From contig CM039502.1 in assembly GCA_022432975.1 (NCBI GenBank), positions 28,125,205 to 28,189,204 on the forward strand: a stretch of DNA of 64,000 nt, given 5' to 3'. Below the pieces are notes generated by a model, which saw only the letters and a list, made by a program, of their open reading frames with translations, searched no databases and was not told the origin of the DNA. Shown here piece by piece: positions 22,830 through 34,696 of the stretch (positions are counted from its first letter, which is position 1; every line of letters begins with the position of its first letter). This DNA comes from Begonia masoniana. Its lineage: Eukaryota; Streptophyta; Magnoliopsida; Cucurbitales; Begoniaceae. The position numbers and the translations under genes were made by a program.

Positions 22830-25490
22830 TGTGACGGCCTGAAACCCGATTCCGATCAGAATCCGAGAGCCAAGCTATCACTCTAGGACATAACAGAAAA
22901 ACACAGACTATATATTTTTTTTGAAACTTTTAGAACGTTACAAGGAGAAGAAACCTTCTCTGGAAATGAGACTGGATGACATATGTATAAAACTGGATGA
23001 CAATTACAGTTCGAAGAACAGAAGACAGAGGACTTTTATAAATCGAACCTTTAAAACTTCTCAAGGAGAGAAAACTTTCTCTGGATTTAAACACTGGGAG
23101 CTAATTTATAATCGGATTACAGAAGTGAATAACAGAAGAGACTGGGAAGAACGGGGAATAGAAAGGGACGATGAAAATAAATAAACAGAATAAACAGGAA
23201 ATAAAGGTGGAAAAACATAGGCAGAAGACTGGCGGAAGAAGTGGATTTTAAACAAATGTGAACAGTGACAACGGTGGATGTGAATAAAACAAAAGTGTAC
23301 AGTGGCAGCGGTGGATGTGAATAAACAAAGGCAGTGGTGGATATGAATTTTAAAGACAGCGGTGGATGTGAATACGACAAAAATGAACAGTGGCAGCGGT
23401 GGAGGCGGGCAGAAGTGCACTGTTCACGGGTGGACGTGAATAAGACAAAACAGATGACGTCAGACGGATGATGTAAATTTTAAAGGCAACGGGGTACGCA
23501 GGCAGAAGTGCACTGTTCACCGGTGGATGTGAATAAGACAAAACAGATGACGTCAGGCGGAAGATGAAATTGTAAAGACAGCGGTGGATGCAATTTTAAA
23601 CAGGAAGCGGGCAACGGTGGATATGATTTTACAAGTAGCGGTGGACGTGATTTTTAGAACGGGCAGCTGTAGAAGTGAATTTAAAGTAGCGGTGGACGTG
23701 ATCGGAAGATGTAGTTTAAAAGGGCGGAATTTGACAACTTTTGACAGGATTACACAGAAACAGAAATCGTGAAAACAGAAAGTGTGAAAGCTTCACGCTT
23801 CAGAAAAACGATTCACAACATGATTTCGGACATATCAAGAAAACACGACAGAATTCTAAGGAAACAGATTACATGGATAACTCTAAAACCAGAGATAAAC
23901 CATGCACACCCTAAAGGAGAAATATTCCAAACAATTCTAGAATACTTCAGAATCTACACAACCGTCAAATACAGAGGTTTTAGATACATCAACAACTGAA
24001 TATCTCAGGAGACAACTATCAACTGTCAAACAGAGATTTAAAACTCGAACATCAGAACCTATACATTATATCTTCCCAACAGAATTTCCAACAAAGTTTT
24101 TAAAACAAAAACACAGAACCCCAACAGAGTTTTAAAAGAAGAACACCAGAGTTCCAGTAGGGTTTACAGACATGGACTTTACTAAAAAAAAAACTTAAAC
24201 CTCGGGACAGAAGTATGTCTGGCTGTAGCAACCAACCCCCATGAGCTCGATCCGCCAACTACATCAAATCATCATCTTGAGGCATAAAGTCCTCATCCAC
24301 GGTTTCAGTACCTATATCAAAGAGCTCACCTATGAGTCTAAAACTCAGTAAGAACATATAAATGTAGTGATGCATATGCTATGCATGAACTTTTCAGAAT
24401 ATAGTGACATTATAGAACATTGTTTTTATCTGTTAGAGGGGTATAAGTGGGGCTTATAGAGGAACTAGCCAGTGCACGACAGGAACATAACAGATTTACA
24501 GAACAAAAACAGAACAGAACAGACAGAGCTGTACAGAACAGTAGGCCAGTCCCCGTCCCGCACTTAACCAATACATTACAGTCAGATTTTATCTTTCTTA
24601 ACTTCAAAACCATGCACATAAAACTTTTGTATGTCTTTCGGGAAATTGTGTACGCATGAGCATTTACAGTGCTTAAACATAAAACGACAGACAACAGAAA
24701 TATTACAGCAGAACGTAATGTGTGACACAGATAACTCAGAACTTAACTCGAACTTTTTCTACCCGAAACCACCCGACATACGTAATACCTAGTATCTCCG
24801 TGATGTAGGGCCTTAAGGGCCAACCTACGGATATGAACTTACCTGTTTGCCGTAGAGTTGATAGTCTTGAACGTCCCAGTTATGCACGGACCTATACATG
24901 CATAGAAGGAAAATAAACAAGCTGCAAATGCTAACTAATAACTTGTAGGATATGCTTCTAACTCCATTCAGACTTTTAGAAAACGATCCAAAGTGTTTTC
25001 ACGTAATAACAGTGAGTTTTCTCCAAAACGCCTTAACCCTAAACTTCAACAAAACTCACTTTTAACATATCCATGCTTGTCAACTAGGTTAGATGATTAC
25101 CTTTGCTGAAGAAAACAGAAGTAAGCAGGAGAAACAAGTTTTGGAGATTTGGCACCGTCGCCTGGAAGAGAGAAAACAGAGAAGGCAGAAGGATGTTTCA
25201 CGTTGGAGTGAAAAGAAGAAAGGAAGAGAGGAAGAGAGAAGGCATGACTTTTGCAACAAGTCAGCCATGTGTCATTCATCCATTGGCTTCCTCCCACCGA
25301 CCTTAATTGGCTCCCCAATTTGCCCCTCATTAGTTTCCAACAAATTTGTTAATTAGTTAATCAATTCGGTTTTTCCATTAAACACTCCGATAAACTCATT
25401 AAAACATTCATTGTATTAATGTAATCATTTATCCCGCTAAATGAATTCCGGAAATATTTACATGGCAAAAAAAAAATGTTGGGTGTTACA
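22830..25490 (-). mobile_element. Solo-LTR-like insertion C (CCTAT duplication)
   Basis: 2661 bp starting TGTGACGGCC and ending GGGTGTTACA, flanked by CCTAT at 22825-22829 and 25491-25495. Same family and orientation as the element at 16045: both begin ...CCCGAT(C)CCGATC...GAGAGCCAAGC and share blocks such as cagtccccgtcccgcacttaacc and tatctccgtgatgtagggcc. Its repeat zone (about 23240-23720) uses gcggtggatgtgaat units with only two TGACGTCA octamers. Non-coding. Confidence 0.8.
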
Positions 25491-25571
25491 CCTATGAACT
25501 TAAAAGAGTAAAATCCAAAATATCGCACAGAGTTTTTGGCTCTAGTACAATGACAGAATGAGAGGGTAGAA

Positions 25572-25799
25572 TGTTAGCATTATACACTGTACACTTCTAG
25601 TTAGAGTTGTACTAGTTTAGTTAAGGTCTAGTATATGTCTTATCATTTCTTTTTCCTCTTTATTATACATGTAAACAATTTTGTACTTCTTACACTACGA
25701 AACACAATATTCAAAATCTCTCTTCTCTCTCTCCGTCGCCATTTCCTTTATCTTCTTCCTCATCTTCTGCTTCTTCTTCATCTGTAACAAACATTTACA
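25572..25799 (+). repeat. 5' LTR of the 4.7-kb copia element
   Basis: 228 bp from TGTTAGCATTATAC to TTTACA, near-identical to 30015-30228. Includes a tttattatacatgtaaac TATA-like region and a CT-rich leader. Confidence 0.87.
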
Positions 25800-25819
25800 T
25801 GGTATCAGAGCTAAGGTAG

Positions 25820-26650
25820 ATGGCATCCACAAGCTCAATTGTTCCCTCCTCCCCCTCCCCTACTCCGGCTTCTACTCTGTCTTCTCCTCCCCTGCCACAG
25901 TTCCCTGCGATGAATCAAACGCTTACTGTGAAACTTGACAACAGCAACTACCTCATATGGAAAGCTCAGATTCTAAATGTCGTCATTGCAAACGGCATAG
26001 AGCACATCCTAGATGGCTCCTCTCCACCACCTGCTCAATTTCTGGATTCTCTTTCGAACAAGACAAACCCTGAGTACACCCTTTGGCAACGTTACAACCG
26101 GCTCATCATGAGCTGGTTGTTCTCCTCACTCTCTGACGAATTTCTTCCACAGATCGTCGAGTTTACCTTTGCCAGTGATGTCTGGTCGGCACTTGCTCGT
26201 ACTTTTGCCTCCTCCTCTCTTGCACGAATTAGCGAGCTTCGTACTCAGCTTCAGTCGATCTCCAAAGATGGCATCTCGGTAGCCGCCTACATTCAGAAGC
26301 TTAAAACTTTACGCAATACCCTTACGGCCATTGGCGAACCTGTCTCCTATCGTGATAAGTTGCTGTATTTTCTTAATGGCCTCGGTTCGGAGTATAACTC
26401 CCTCGTCACTGCCATTACCAGCCACTCCGATGAGCTTCCTTTCCAAGAAGTGCAGAGCCTCCTCCAGAGCTATGACTTTCAACTGGAGAAACAAAATCCT
26501 ACCCCCTCGCTTCCGCCGCCTACTCAATTCCACACAAACGTGGCTCTCAATTGAACCAGCAGCAACCCAACTACCGTCCGAACCAGCCTAAGCCCAGGTG
26601 CCAAATATGCAGTAAGATGGGCCATTCTGCATTAAACTGTTACGACAGGT
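25820..26650 (+). pseudogene. gag: copia gag with zinc knuckle
   Basis: The ATG at 25820 opens 244 codons of UBN2-type Gag: KLDNSNYLIWKAQ near the start, LFSSLSDEFLP and TFASDVWSAL in the middle, and the helical RISELRTQLQ segment. The frame closes at the TGA at 26552. The knuckle CQICSKMGHSALNC (CX2CX4HX4C, about 26602-26643) lies beyond it in a different frame, so a frameshift splits the domain. The leader has a low-complexity Ser/Pro start typical of this group. Confidence 0.82.
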
Positions 26651-26889
26651 TCAACCCAACCTATAGAGCCCAGAACCCGACCTAACTTCAACCCCACTAC
26701 CCAACTACACCTTTCAGCCACTCAGCTTAAAACCCAACCCAATACCCATACCCTGCCCCGACCCACACCCAACCCGCCCAACAGAACCCATTTCCCCCTC
26801 CTTCTTCGCCTTCCTCGTTCAGTTCCCTTTGTTCACAGGCCAACACTACTGGCTTATTACCGACGCTGGACTCCACCTCGTCTGCTGCA

Positions 26890-28010
26890 CCTTGGCTCCT
26901 CGACACGGGAGTGACTCACCATTTCACCCCAACCGCCTCCCTGCGCAGCCAATCTCAATCGTACGTCAGTCAAAATCAAGTAGCAACAGCCGACGGTAAT
27001 TCTCTTCCGATATCTCACATTGGTTCTGTCTCTATTCCTACTCTCTCTCGTCCACTTGAATTATGAACTGTCTGTCATACCCCTTTGATTTCTCATAATT
27101 TATTAAGTGTTGCTCAACTTTGTCGGGAAAATTTTTTTTTCGATGAATTTCACTCGAATTCCTTTTTTGTCAAGGATCGGATTTCTCATCGTGTACTTCT
27201 TTCGGGGTTCAATATGTGATGGCTTGTACAAACTGCCATCACCCTCTCCTGTTTTGTCTCTGGTTGCTAGCTTGCCATCCTCTGCTCATGATTTTGAAGC
27301 TCTTTGGCACTCCAGACTTGGCCACCCCTCGTTTTCTATTTTGCAAAATGTACTCAAATTGTGCAATAATTTTGTTCCTAAAACAATTATGTCTCCCCTC
27401 TGTACTTCGTTTCAAATGAGCAAACATCATCGTTTACCATTTTAAATATCTGTTTCACGTGCTCTTTTTCCATTTGATTTGGTACATGTTGATGTATGGG
27501 GTCCGTCGCCTACTAAATCTATCACCGGTGCAAGATATTTATTACTAATTGTTGATGATTGCACTCGGTGTACATGGTTGTTTCCCTTAAAATTGAAAAG
27601 TGATGTCCCTATCCATTTTTATGCAATTCTATAAGTTCATTCATACACAATTTGGAAAGAATATCAAAATGCTTCAATCCGACTGGGGTGGGGAGTTCCA
27701 ATCTCTCACGACATTTTTGAAATCTCTAGGTATTTTTCATCGTGTCTCTTGCCCTCATACACCAAATCAAAATGGTAGGGTCGAACGAAAAAATCGTCAC
27801 GTTGTCGAAACAGTTCTTGCCTTACTTTTCCACTCATCCATTCCTCAGTTCTTCTGGGCTTATGCCTTTGCCACTGCTACTACTCTTATAAATTGGTTGC
27901 CCACTCCTGTCCGAAATCACAAATCTCCCTTTCAATGTCTCTTCGATTCTATACCCGATTACTCGTCACTTCGTACCTTCAGTTGTTTGTGCTTTCCATG
28001 TCTCTGACCT
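26890..28010 (+). pseudogene. pol: copia protease and integrase
   Basis: Protease WLLDTGVTHHFT at 26890-26925 keeps the catalytic DTG. The zinc region LWHSRLGHPSF lies near 27303. Integrase core motifs are HVDVWGP (about 27486), SDWGGEF (about 27678) and NGRVERKNR (about 27770), all three acidic residues present. They fall in several frames, with stops near 27063 and 27444 and a frameshift near 27600-27630. Confidence 0.82.
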
Positions 28011-28085
28011 TTCAATCAACACAAACTCCAGCCTCATTCTCTATCTTGTGCCTACCTGGGTCCTACTCCCCACCACAAAGGTTCT

Positions 28086-30007
28086 TTGTGTCTAAATCCC
28101 CACACCAATAAAATCTTTGTCTCTCGTCATGTTATCTTTCATGAGCTCGTCTTCCCATTCACTTTGTTTAAACCCTCCGCTCTTTCACAATCCACCTTCT
28201 ACATTTCCATTCCCTCTCCTCTTATACCTCTCTCACCCATTACTCCTCTCTCACCCATTACTCCTCTCTCACCTCTTTCATCATCCTCTCATTTTGTTCC
28301 CCATCCAAATCACTTATCCCCTATCATCCTTACCCCTCATACTTCTTCCCCCTCCTTACCTATAGCTCATTCCCTTCCACTCCAACTTCCAGCTCCCACG
28401 AACACCCACCCTATGAAGACAAGAGCCAAGGACAGTATTTTCAAACTTAAAGCCCTCTCCACTGAAACCTTCCTTGAACCTCATACCTTCAAACAAGCAT
28501 CTAAACATCCTCATTGAGTAACAGCCATCAAGATGAGATCTCAGCCCTCAATGAAACAAATACTTGGCAATTAGTTCCTCTTCCCAGTGGAGCAAAAATG
28601 ATCGGGTGTAAATGGGTTTTCAAGATAAAGTTAAACTCTGATGGTACCATTAGCCGAAATAAAGACCGTTTAGTGGCCAAAGGCTACGATCAGATAGAGA
28701 GTATTGATTATGATGAGACTTTCAGTCTGGTAGTAAAACCTACCTCCGTTTAGACGACTCTTTCTTTAGCTGTATCTTTTGGATGGATTATCCGACAGCT
28801 GGATATCAGCAATGCTTTCTTACATAGAGATTTGACTGAGACAGTCTTCATGCAACAACCTCCAGGTTTTATCAGTTCTTCTTAGCCCTTAGCAATCAGC
28901 TTATTACGCAAAGCCCTCTACGGTCTCAAGCAATCCCCTAGAGCATGGTACACGAAGCTATACAATGCCTTAATTGCATGGGGCTTTTCAGCATCCAAAT
29001 CAGACAACTCTCTATTTATTTGTCACACACAGTCATCTATTCTGATCATGCTGGTATATGTTGACGACATAATCCTCATAGGTAACTCTGCCTTACTAGT
29101 GAACAAGCTTTTGGACTATTTATGTTCGCAATTCAAAGTAAGGGATCTTGGACCTCTATCATATTTTCTCGATATCTCGGTTACTCACACACCCACTGGT
29201 ATGAACTTCTCACAATCTAGATATATTCTGGATCTACTTCACTGAGCCAACATGGGGACCTGCAAGTCTGTTCCCACTCCGATGGTTGCAGGACCAATAT
29301 TGTCTAAAAACTTTGGTACCCCTCTAGAGGATGGCTCACTTTACCGCAGTATTGTCGGTGGTCTCCAGTACTGTTGTCTCACTCGACTTGATGTTGCTTA
29401 TGCCGTCAACAAAGTCTCTCAATTCATGCATGCACCGTCGGAAATACATTGGCAGGCAGTCAAACGTATCTTGCGCTATCTTAAAGGCACCTCCTCTCTC
29501 GGTATCACCTTTTCTCCTTCTTCTTCGAGCACTTTAATATGCTATACAGATGCAGATTGGGCTTCCTGTCCAGATGATCGTAGAAGTACAAGTGGGTACC
29601 TCATCTTTCTTGGAACTAACCTTGTCTCCTAGTCATCGGCAAAACAAAAGGTAGTTTCCCGCTCTAGCACCGAATCAGAATATCGCAGTGTTGCGAATGC
29701 CGCAGCCGAGATCTTATGGCTCCAGTCCTTGCTAAGTGAAATAGACATTGTATCTACCAAGGTACCCCTTATTCTCTGTGATAATCTGAGTGTCACGTAT
29801 CTGGCGTCCAATCCTGTCTTACATTCCAAATCTAAGCATGTAGAGATTGATTATCACTTTGTCCAGGAAAAGGTACTCAGAAAGCAGCTGCAAGTTCAAT
29901 TTACCTCATCCACATATCAACTTGTTGATGCTCTTACTAAACCACTTCTGCCGTCAACTTTCACCAACTTTTTGTTCAAGACCTTCGGCCTGCGGTCTTG
30001 TTCTTGA
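28086..30007 (+). pseudogene. pol: copia reverse transcriptase and RNase H
   Basis: A Ser/Pro-rich linker (28150-28400) leads to RT: GCKWVFKIK, RLVAKGYDQ, DYDETF (28600-28730), a stop at 28753, then [21 protein letters not shown] and YVDDIILIG (29057 on), which keeps both catalytic Asp. RNase H follows with RLDVAYAVNKVSQF, YTDADWASCPDDRRSTSG, a stop at 29632, SRSSTESEYR and LCDNLS. It ends at the stop just before the polypurine tract. Confidence 0.85.
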
Positions 30008-30014
30008 GGGGGGG

Positions 30015-30228
30015 TGTTAGCATTATACATTGTACACTTCTAGTTAGAGTTGTACTAGTTTAGTTGAGGTCTAGTATACGTCTTATCATTTCTTTTTCCT
30101 CTTTATTATACATGTAAACAGTTTTGTACTTCTTACACTACGAAACACAATATTCAAAATCTCTCTTCTCTCTCTACCGCCGTTTCCTTTATCTTCTTCT
30201 TCTTCTTCATCTGTAACAAACCTTTATA
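30015..30228 (+). repeat. 3' LTR of the 4.7-kb copia element
   Basis: 214 bp copy of 25572-25799 with a short deletion in the CT-rich region and TA in place of the terminal CA. Confidence 0.83.
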
Positions 30229-31699
30229 TATAACTCATTCTAAAAGCTAGTTTAAGCATTGAGGGAATTCTCTCTTATTATATACTGGATCTTTACTTTC
30301 TTCTCTGTCGATGTGAGATTGTCAACAACATTCACATATATATCTTGGGTCATACCATCATCTTGTTAGTGCAAGAAAAAAACTCTATTTTTATATGTAA
30401 TAATTCCTTTCATATTTTCTAAAAAACTGAGATTACGCAAATTTCTTAGTATCAGAATAAGGGTTGCCCCATCCTAGTTTTCTCAATTTTATTTTTTCAT
30501 TTTCAATTACTTGTTTATTTTGGTAAATATTATCCAAAAATGAGAATAAATATCTCTCATATTTATTCCGGGTGGGTCTACTAATTTTGTCTATCAAGGG
30601 TCTAGAATATCTTATTGTTGAGTGTTGAGAAATGTATGCCTTCCAAATAGCTATGCAACAAAGTAAAAAAGAGGGAAGCGTGTTCTCTCGTAGCAATCTC
30701 TATCAACCTTTCTTACTAACGTGTTTAATTAAAGCAGCAATCAAAATTACTTGTTAAACAAATCTCTTCAATCGTCAATATGTTCAATTGACACGACTAC
30801 AAGTAACTTATCATAATTGTTCTTAGTGAAGAACAACACAGTAAATAATAAAAACACTAGAGTACATATCCAACATTAGTTTGAAAAAAATACTTTTCTT
30901 TAGTGCACCAAATTTAAATCACGATATATTATAACATGTCACCCAAACGATTGACGTAACATACCTTTTTATGATAGATTCACTTTGGCAACAATTCAAA
31001 GTTAAAAATCTATTAAATAAAAAAGATAAAAGTGCAATTTAACCCATGAAGTTAGAGGTTAAGAACAATTGATAACTTTAACCATTTTTTGGAGCAAAAT
31101 TGTTATTGTATTTTATATCATTAGCAAAACAATTCATGATTTCATAAATTTTTTGAAATGTCTCACTTTTTTGTTTGCAATGGTTTTTTTAACTCACTTA
31201 AGTTATTTTGACTCACTTGATTATACATAAACATTCAATTTCACATTGATTTCGAACACACGACTTATTTTGACCGACTTTTAGTCTTTGAAATCAATTT
31301 TAATATTGCGTTTGAGAAATTGAGTGAACTCTAGTAATCATGATAGATAAAATGACCATTACAAGCGAAAACTTTGACACATCTGATAAATTTTAGTATC
31401 ACATGATTGTTTTGTTCTACTCAAAGTACAAAAATAATCTTGCTTAGAAAATAATTTAACGTGTCCATGATTCCTAGATTTATAGACTAATATACACTTT
31501 ACCAGATAAAAAAAATGATTGACTAAGTTCGTACTTCAATTTAATCAAAATTTAGCAGTCAGTCCAAACTCGGACAACCAAATACAAATACAAAGGTAGA
31601 AAAAAATATGAATTAAATATGCGGTCACCTGCATGGCTTAGAGGAAGCTCTAAGCTTCTCGGCTATGGCAACCCTTCTCCCATGGCACCACCATATTTG
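30229..31699. other. TPS1 upstream region
   Basis: AT-rich non-coding DNA between the copia element and the TPS1 leader. It should contain the TPS1 promoter, but no TATA box or transcription start could be fixed by eye. From about 31620 the sequence becomes less AT-rich. Confidence 0.45.
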
Positions 31700-32515
31700 G
31701 AATTTTAATCTTCGTTTTTGGTTACGATGAAGATGATTGATTTCTATCTGAATTGGATTGTAGATTTTTCTTCTTCTATTTTCTGACCACAGCCCGCTCC
31801 CCAAAATATCCGTTGGCCTAGTTGCTCTCTCGCCTCCATTTGGCCTTTTTTTGCGGATTTAAAAAACGCAGACTCGATGTCTTCGATAATTTGTCTGTCG
31901 ATGGCGGAGTGACGAGTTTAGAGCCATCTGCATTTCTCCATTCTGCAAATTAGCTTGGTGAGAATCAACCTTTTTGAGTGTTTATTATCGATTTTCTCTG
32001 TTCTTTGGCATTTTTTTCCTCGTTATTAATCTTGTTTCTTCTTTTCTGCGCGAGCGTAATGAATCTTTTGGCTTCTTTATTCACCAGATTTTTTGCATTT
32101 CTTGCAGTATCATCAATTTTTAACTATTTTTCTTGCTCCATCTAATCGTGGTTATATTTCCAGACCATCATTTTTTTAGTTGATTGATGATTTAGTCGAA
32201 CCGAAACCTAGATAAGCTTTATTGAATTACGATTACTCTGTTAAATAATTTGAATTAGGTTCCTGACAATATTATGAAATAACAGGAAAATCAGTGATTA
32301 CTACGTATTAGAAACTGCATCTGGAAATTTGAATATCTAGTTTGGCACTTTATATGATCATTTTTGACTTAAAGAAGCTCCTCACGTATTTATTTGGGCT
32401 ACGAATGTGGAAATTGGAATTAGGCAGTTCTTCGTTTTTGGGTCAGTAAATGAGAGAATTTATTGGACATCTGCCATTGTTTGTGTATGGTGAATGAAGC
32501 TTTATTTTCAGGCCA
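31700..32515 (+). other. Probable TPS1 5' UTR with a leader intron
   Basis: A donor-like cttg|gtgaga at 31957/31958 pairs with the acceptor ttttcag at 32505-32511, four bases before the ATG. This gives a leader intron of about 550 bp. A first non-coding exon ending at 31957 is inferred. Its 5' end is unknown; 31700 is a guess. Confidence 0.5.
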
Positions 32516-34696
32516 ATGCCAGGAAACAAGCATAATTGCAGCAGTCCAACCACTCCAAAAACTCGGTTAGAAAGGCTTCTAAGGGAAAGGGAGCTAAGGA
32601 AATCAAATCGATCTTCTCTTGCGAATGAAGAGACAAGAGATGGAAACATTTACAGTAATGATCCCTTTGGAAGTGATGGTGAAAATTGGGGTCCTCTTTC
32701 TAAGGAAGAGATCTTGGAAGGAGGGGAAACATTGATTAATGATTTTGGTGATGGATGTGAAAGACAAGAGGGTCGACCCTCTAAACAGCGCTTGCTTGTG
32801 GTAGCCAATAGGTTGCCTGTTTCGGCTGTAAGGAAGGGTGAAGATTCATGGCAACTTGAAATTAGTGTGGGTGGATTAGTCAGTGCACTTTTAGGTACGT
32901 AATAGCAGGGTAATTTTTTCTTCTAGTGCTCAAGAAGTACCACCTTTGTCCTTTTTTCACCTCTTTTTTTCCTTTTGTGAATGGTTAATTTCTCCAAGTG
33001 ATGGAGCGTTATGTATGAGTTGTTATTTTTTGAAGAGTAAGTCTTGTAATGTTATTATGCTGAAGGTGTAAAAGAGTTTGATGCAAGATGGATTGGCTGG
33101 GCTGGTGTGAATGTACCTGATGAAGTTGGGCAGAGAGCCTTGTCAAAAGCCTTGGCTGAGAAGGTAAATAAATATGTTGTCTTGGAAATTTTTTACTATT
33201 TAGAATTTCAACCTTTTCATTTATGAACTTTTGCTTGGGGAAATAGAAGTTTTAGAAATTTAAAAAGCTGGTTAGCCAGAACTCTTAGTCCTCATCTCAA
33301 AATTATTGTTGTGGCAAAGGAGGATCCTCTTCAAAATAAATTTTCGTGTTTCGTGGAGTTTCCCGGTCTTTTGATTATAATAGAATTTGTTTTTATATTC
33401 CATTAAAATTTATGAGTTGGAACTTATTTTTTGAAATGTTTATTTGTAGAGATGCATCCCTGTTTTTCTTGATGAGGAGGTTGTTCATCAATATTACAAT
33501 GGCTACTGCAACAACATCTTATGGCCTCTTTTCCACTACCTCGGGCTTCCACAAGAAGATCGTCTTGCCACCACCCGTAGTTTTCAATCGCAGTTTGATG
33601 CGTATAAGAAGGCAAATCAAATGTTTGCTGATGTTGTGAACGAACATTATGAGGAGGGAGATGTTGTTTGGTGCCATGATTATCACCTAATGTTTCTTCC
33701 AAAATGTCTAAAAGATTACAATAGCAAAATGAAAGTTGGTTGGTTCTTGCATACTCCCTTTCCTTCCTCAGAAATACATAGGACATTGCCTTCACGTTCA
33801 GAACTTTTGAGATCTGTTCTCACCGCTGATTTAGTTGGGTAAGTCGTAAATTTAAATTAAATTTTAAAAGTCCCTGCTATTGTGCATATCCGGCCTTGGA
33901 TTCAAGCACTTTTGATTTATCCATAGTAAGTTCCCAAATGTAGTAATGGGAGGCCTAATAATATAAATTTGGTTTTTCTAATCATAATTCTTCGCTGTCG
34001 ATTGATCGACCGAGAAGGTAGAACCACCCCTTCAGTTATTTCCCAATTCTTAGCACGTTATCGTTAACTAGGAGGACCATCAAAGAAACCCCTTAAAAAG
34101 TTTGAATCTGAAGCTCTCTTAATCTTTGGCTTCTTAATGGCTGACACATTTTATATTTCATTGTCTTTAATCTTTTCCCAGCTTTAAAACTACAGTTTTT
34201 GACTGTTTGTAGATCAAGATTTAACCTGTAAAAATTTGATCTATTTGTCACAGTAGGAGTATATGCTCTATCTTATTCTCCACTGACCTATGTTTTGATG
34301 TTCACAAGGCCACAGATAAATAACAATTTTTTCATTACATTTCAGCTTCCATACCTATGATTATGCGAGGCATTTTGTTAGTGCTTGCACTCGAATTCTT
34401 GGACTGGAAGGTACACCTGATGGAGTAGAGGATCAAGGAAAACTGACTCGTGTTGCTGCTGTAAGATATTTAATTGATTGTTATTTTGTCATTTTTTCTA
34501 CATGTCAGATTAGTAGATTTTGCTGCCTATCTGTATGCCAGATTTTGAGTATTTAGCTCAAATTTTATTTAAGTTTCTGGCATTTAAACTGCAGTTTCCG
34601 ATTGGCATAGACTCTGACCGGTTTATACAGGCTTTGGAACTTCCTCAAGTTCAAGAGCACATGAAAGAATTGAAAGAGAGATTTGCCGGTAGAAAG
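32516..34696 (+). CDS. TPS1: TPS1 coding exons 1-5 (residues 1-361)
   Basis: Exon 1 codes the N-terminal extension that marks class I plant TPS, including [10 protein letters not shown] (residues 20-29), the region linked to auto-inhibition and nuclear targeting in Arabidopsis TPS1. GT20 begins at [11 protein letters not shown] (93-103). Exon 2 gives [12 protein letters not shown]. Exon 3 has WCHDYHLM (233-240), containing the conserved active-site Asp and His, and [10 protein letters not shown] (258-267). Exon 4 holds [10 protein letters not shown], exon 5 [10 protein letters not shown] and ends ...FAGRK. Splice phases match at each junction. Confidence 0.94.

Larger units (their letters stand above)
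25572..30228 (+). mobile_element. Ty1/copia LTR retrotransposon, complete but decayed
   Basis: 4.66 kb with short LTRs (25572-25799 and 30015-30228), Met-tRNA primer site TGGTATCAGAGC at 25800-25811, and polypurine tract GAGGGGGGG at 30006-30014. Flanks TAGAA (25567-25571) and TATAA (30229-30233) differ at one base and are the probable target duplication. The order gag, protease, integrase, RT, RNase H is copia. Stops and frameshifts occur throughout, but protease DTG, integrase Glu and RT YVDD are kept. Confidence 0.88.
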
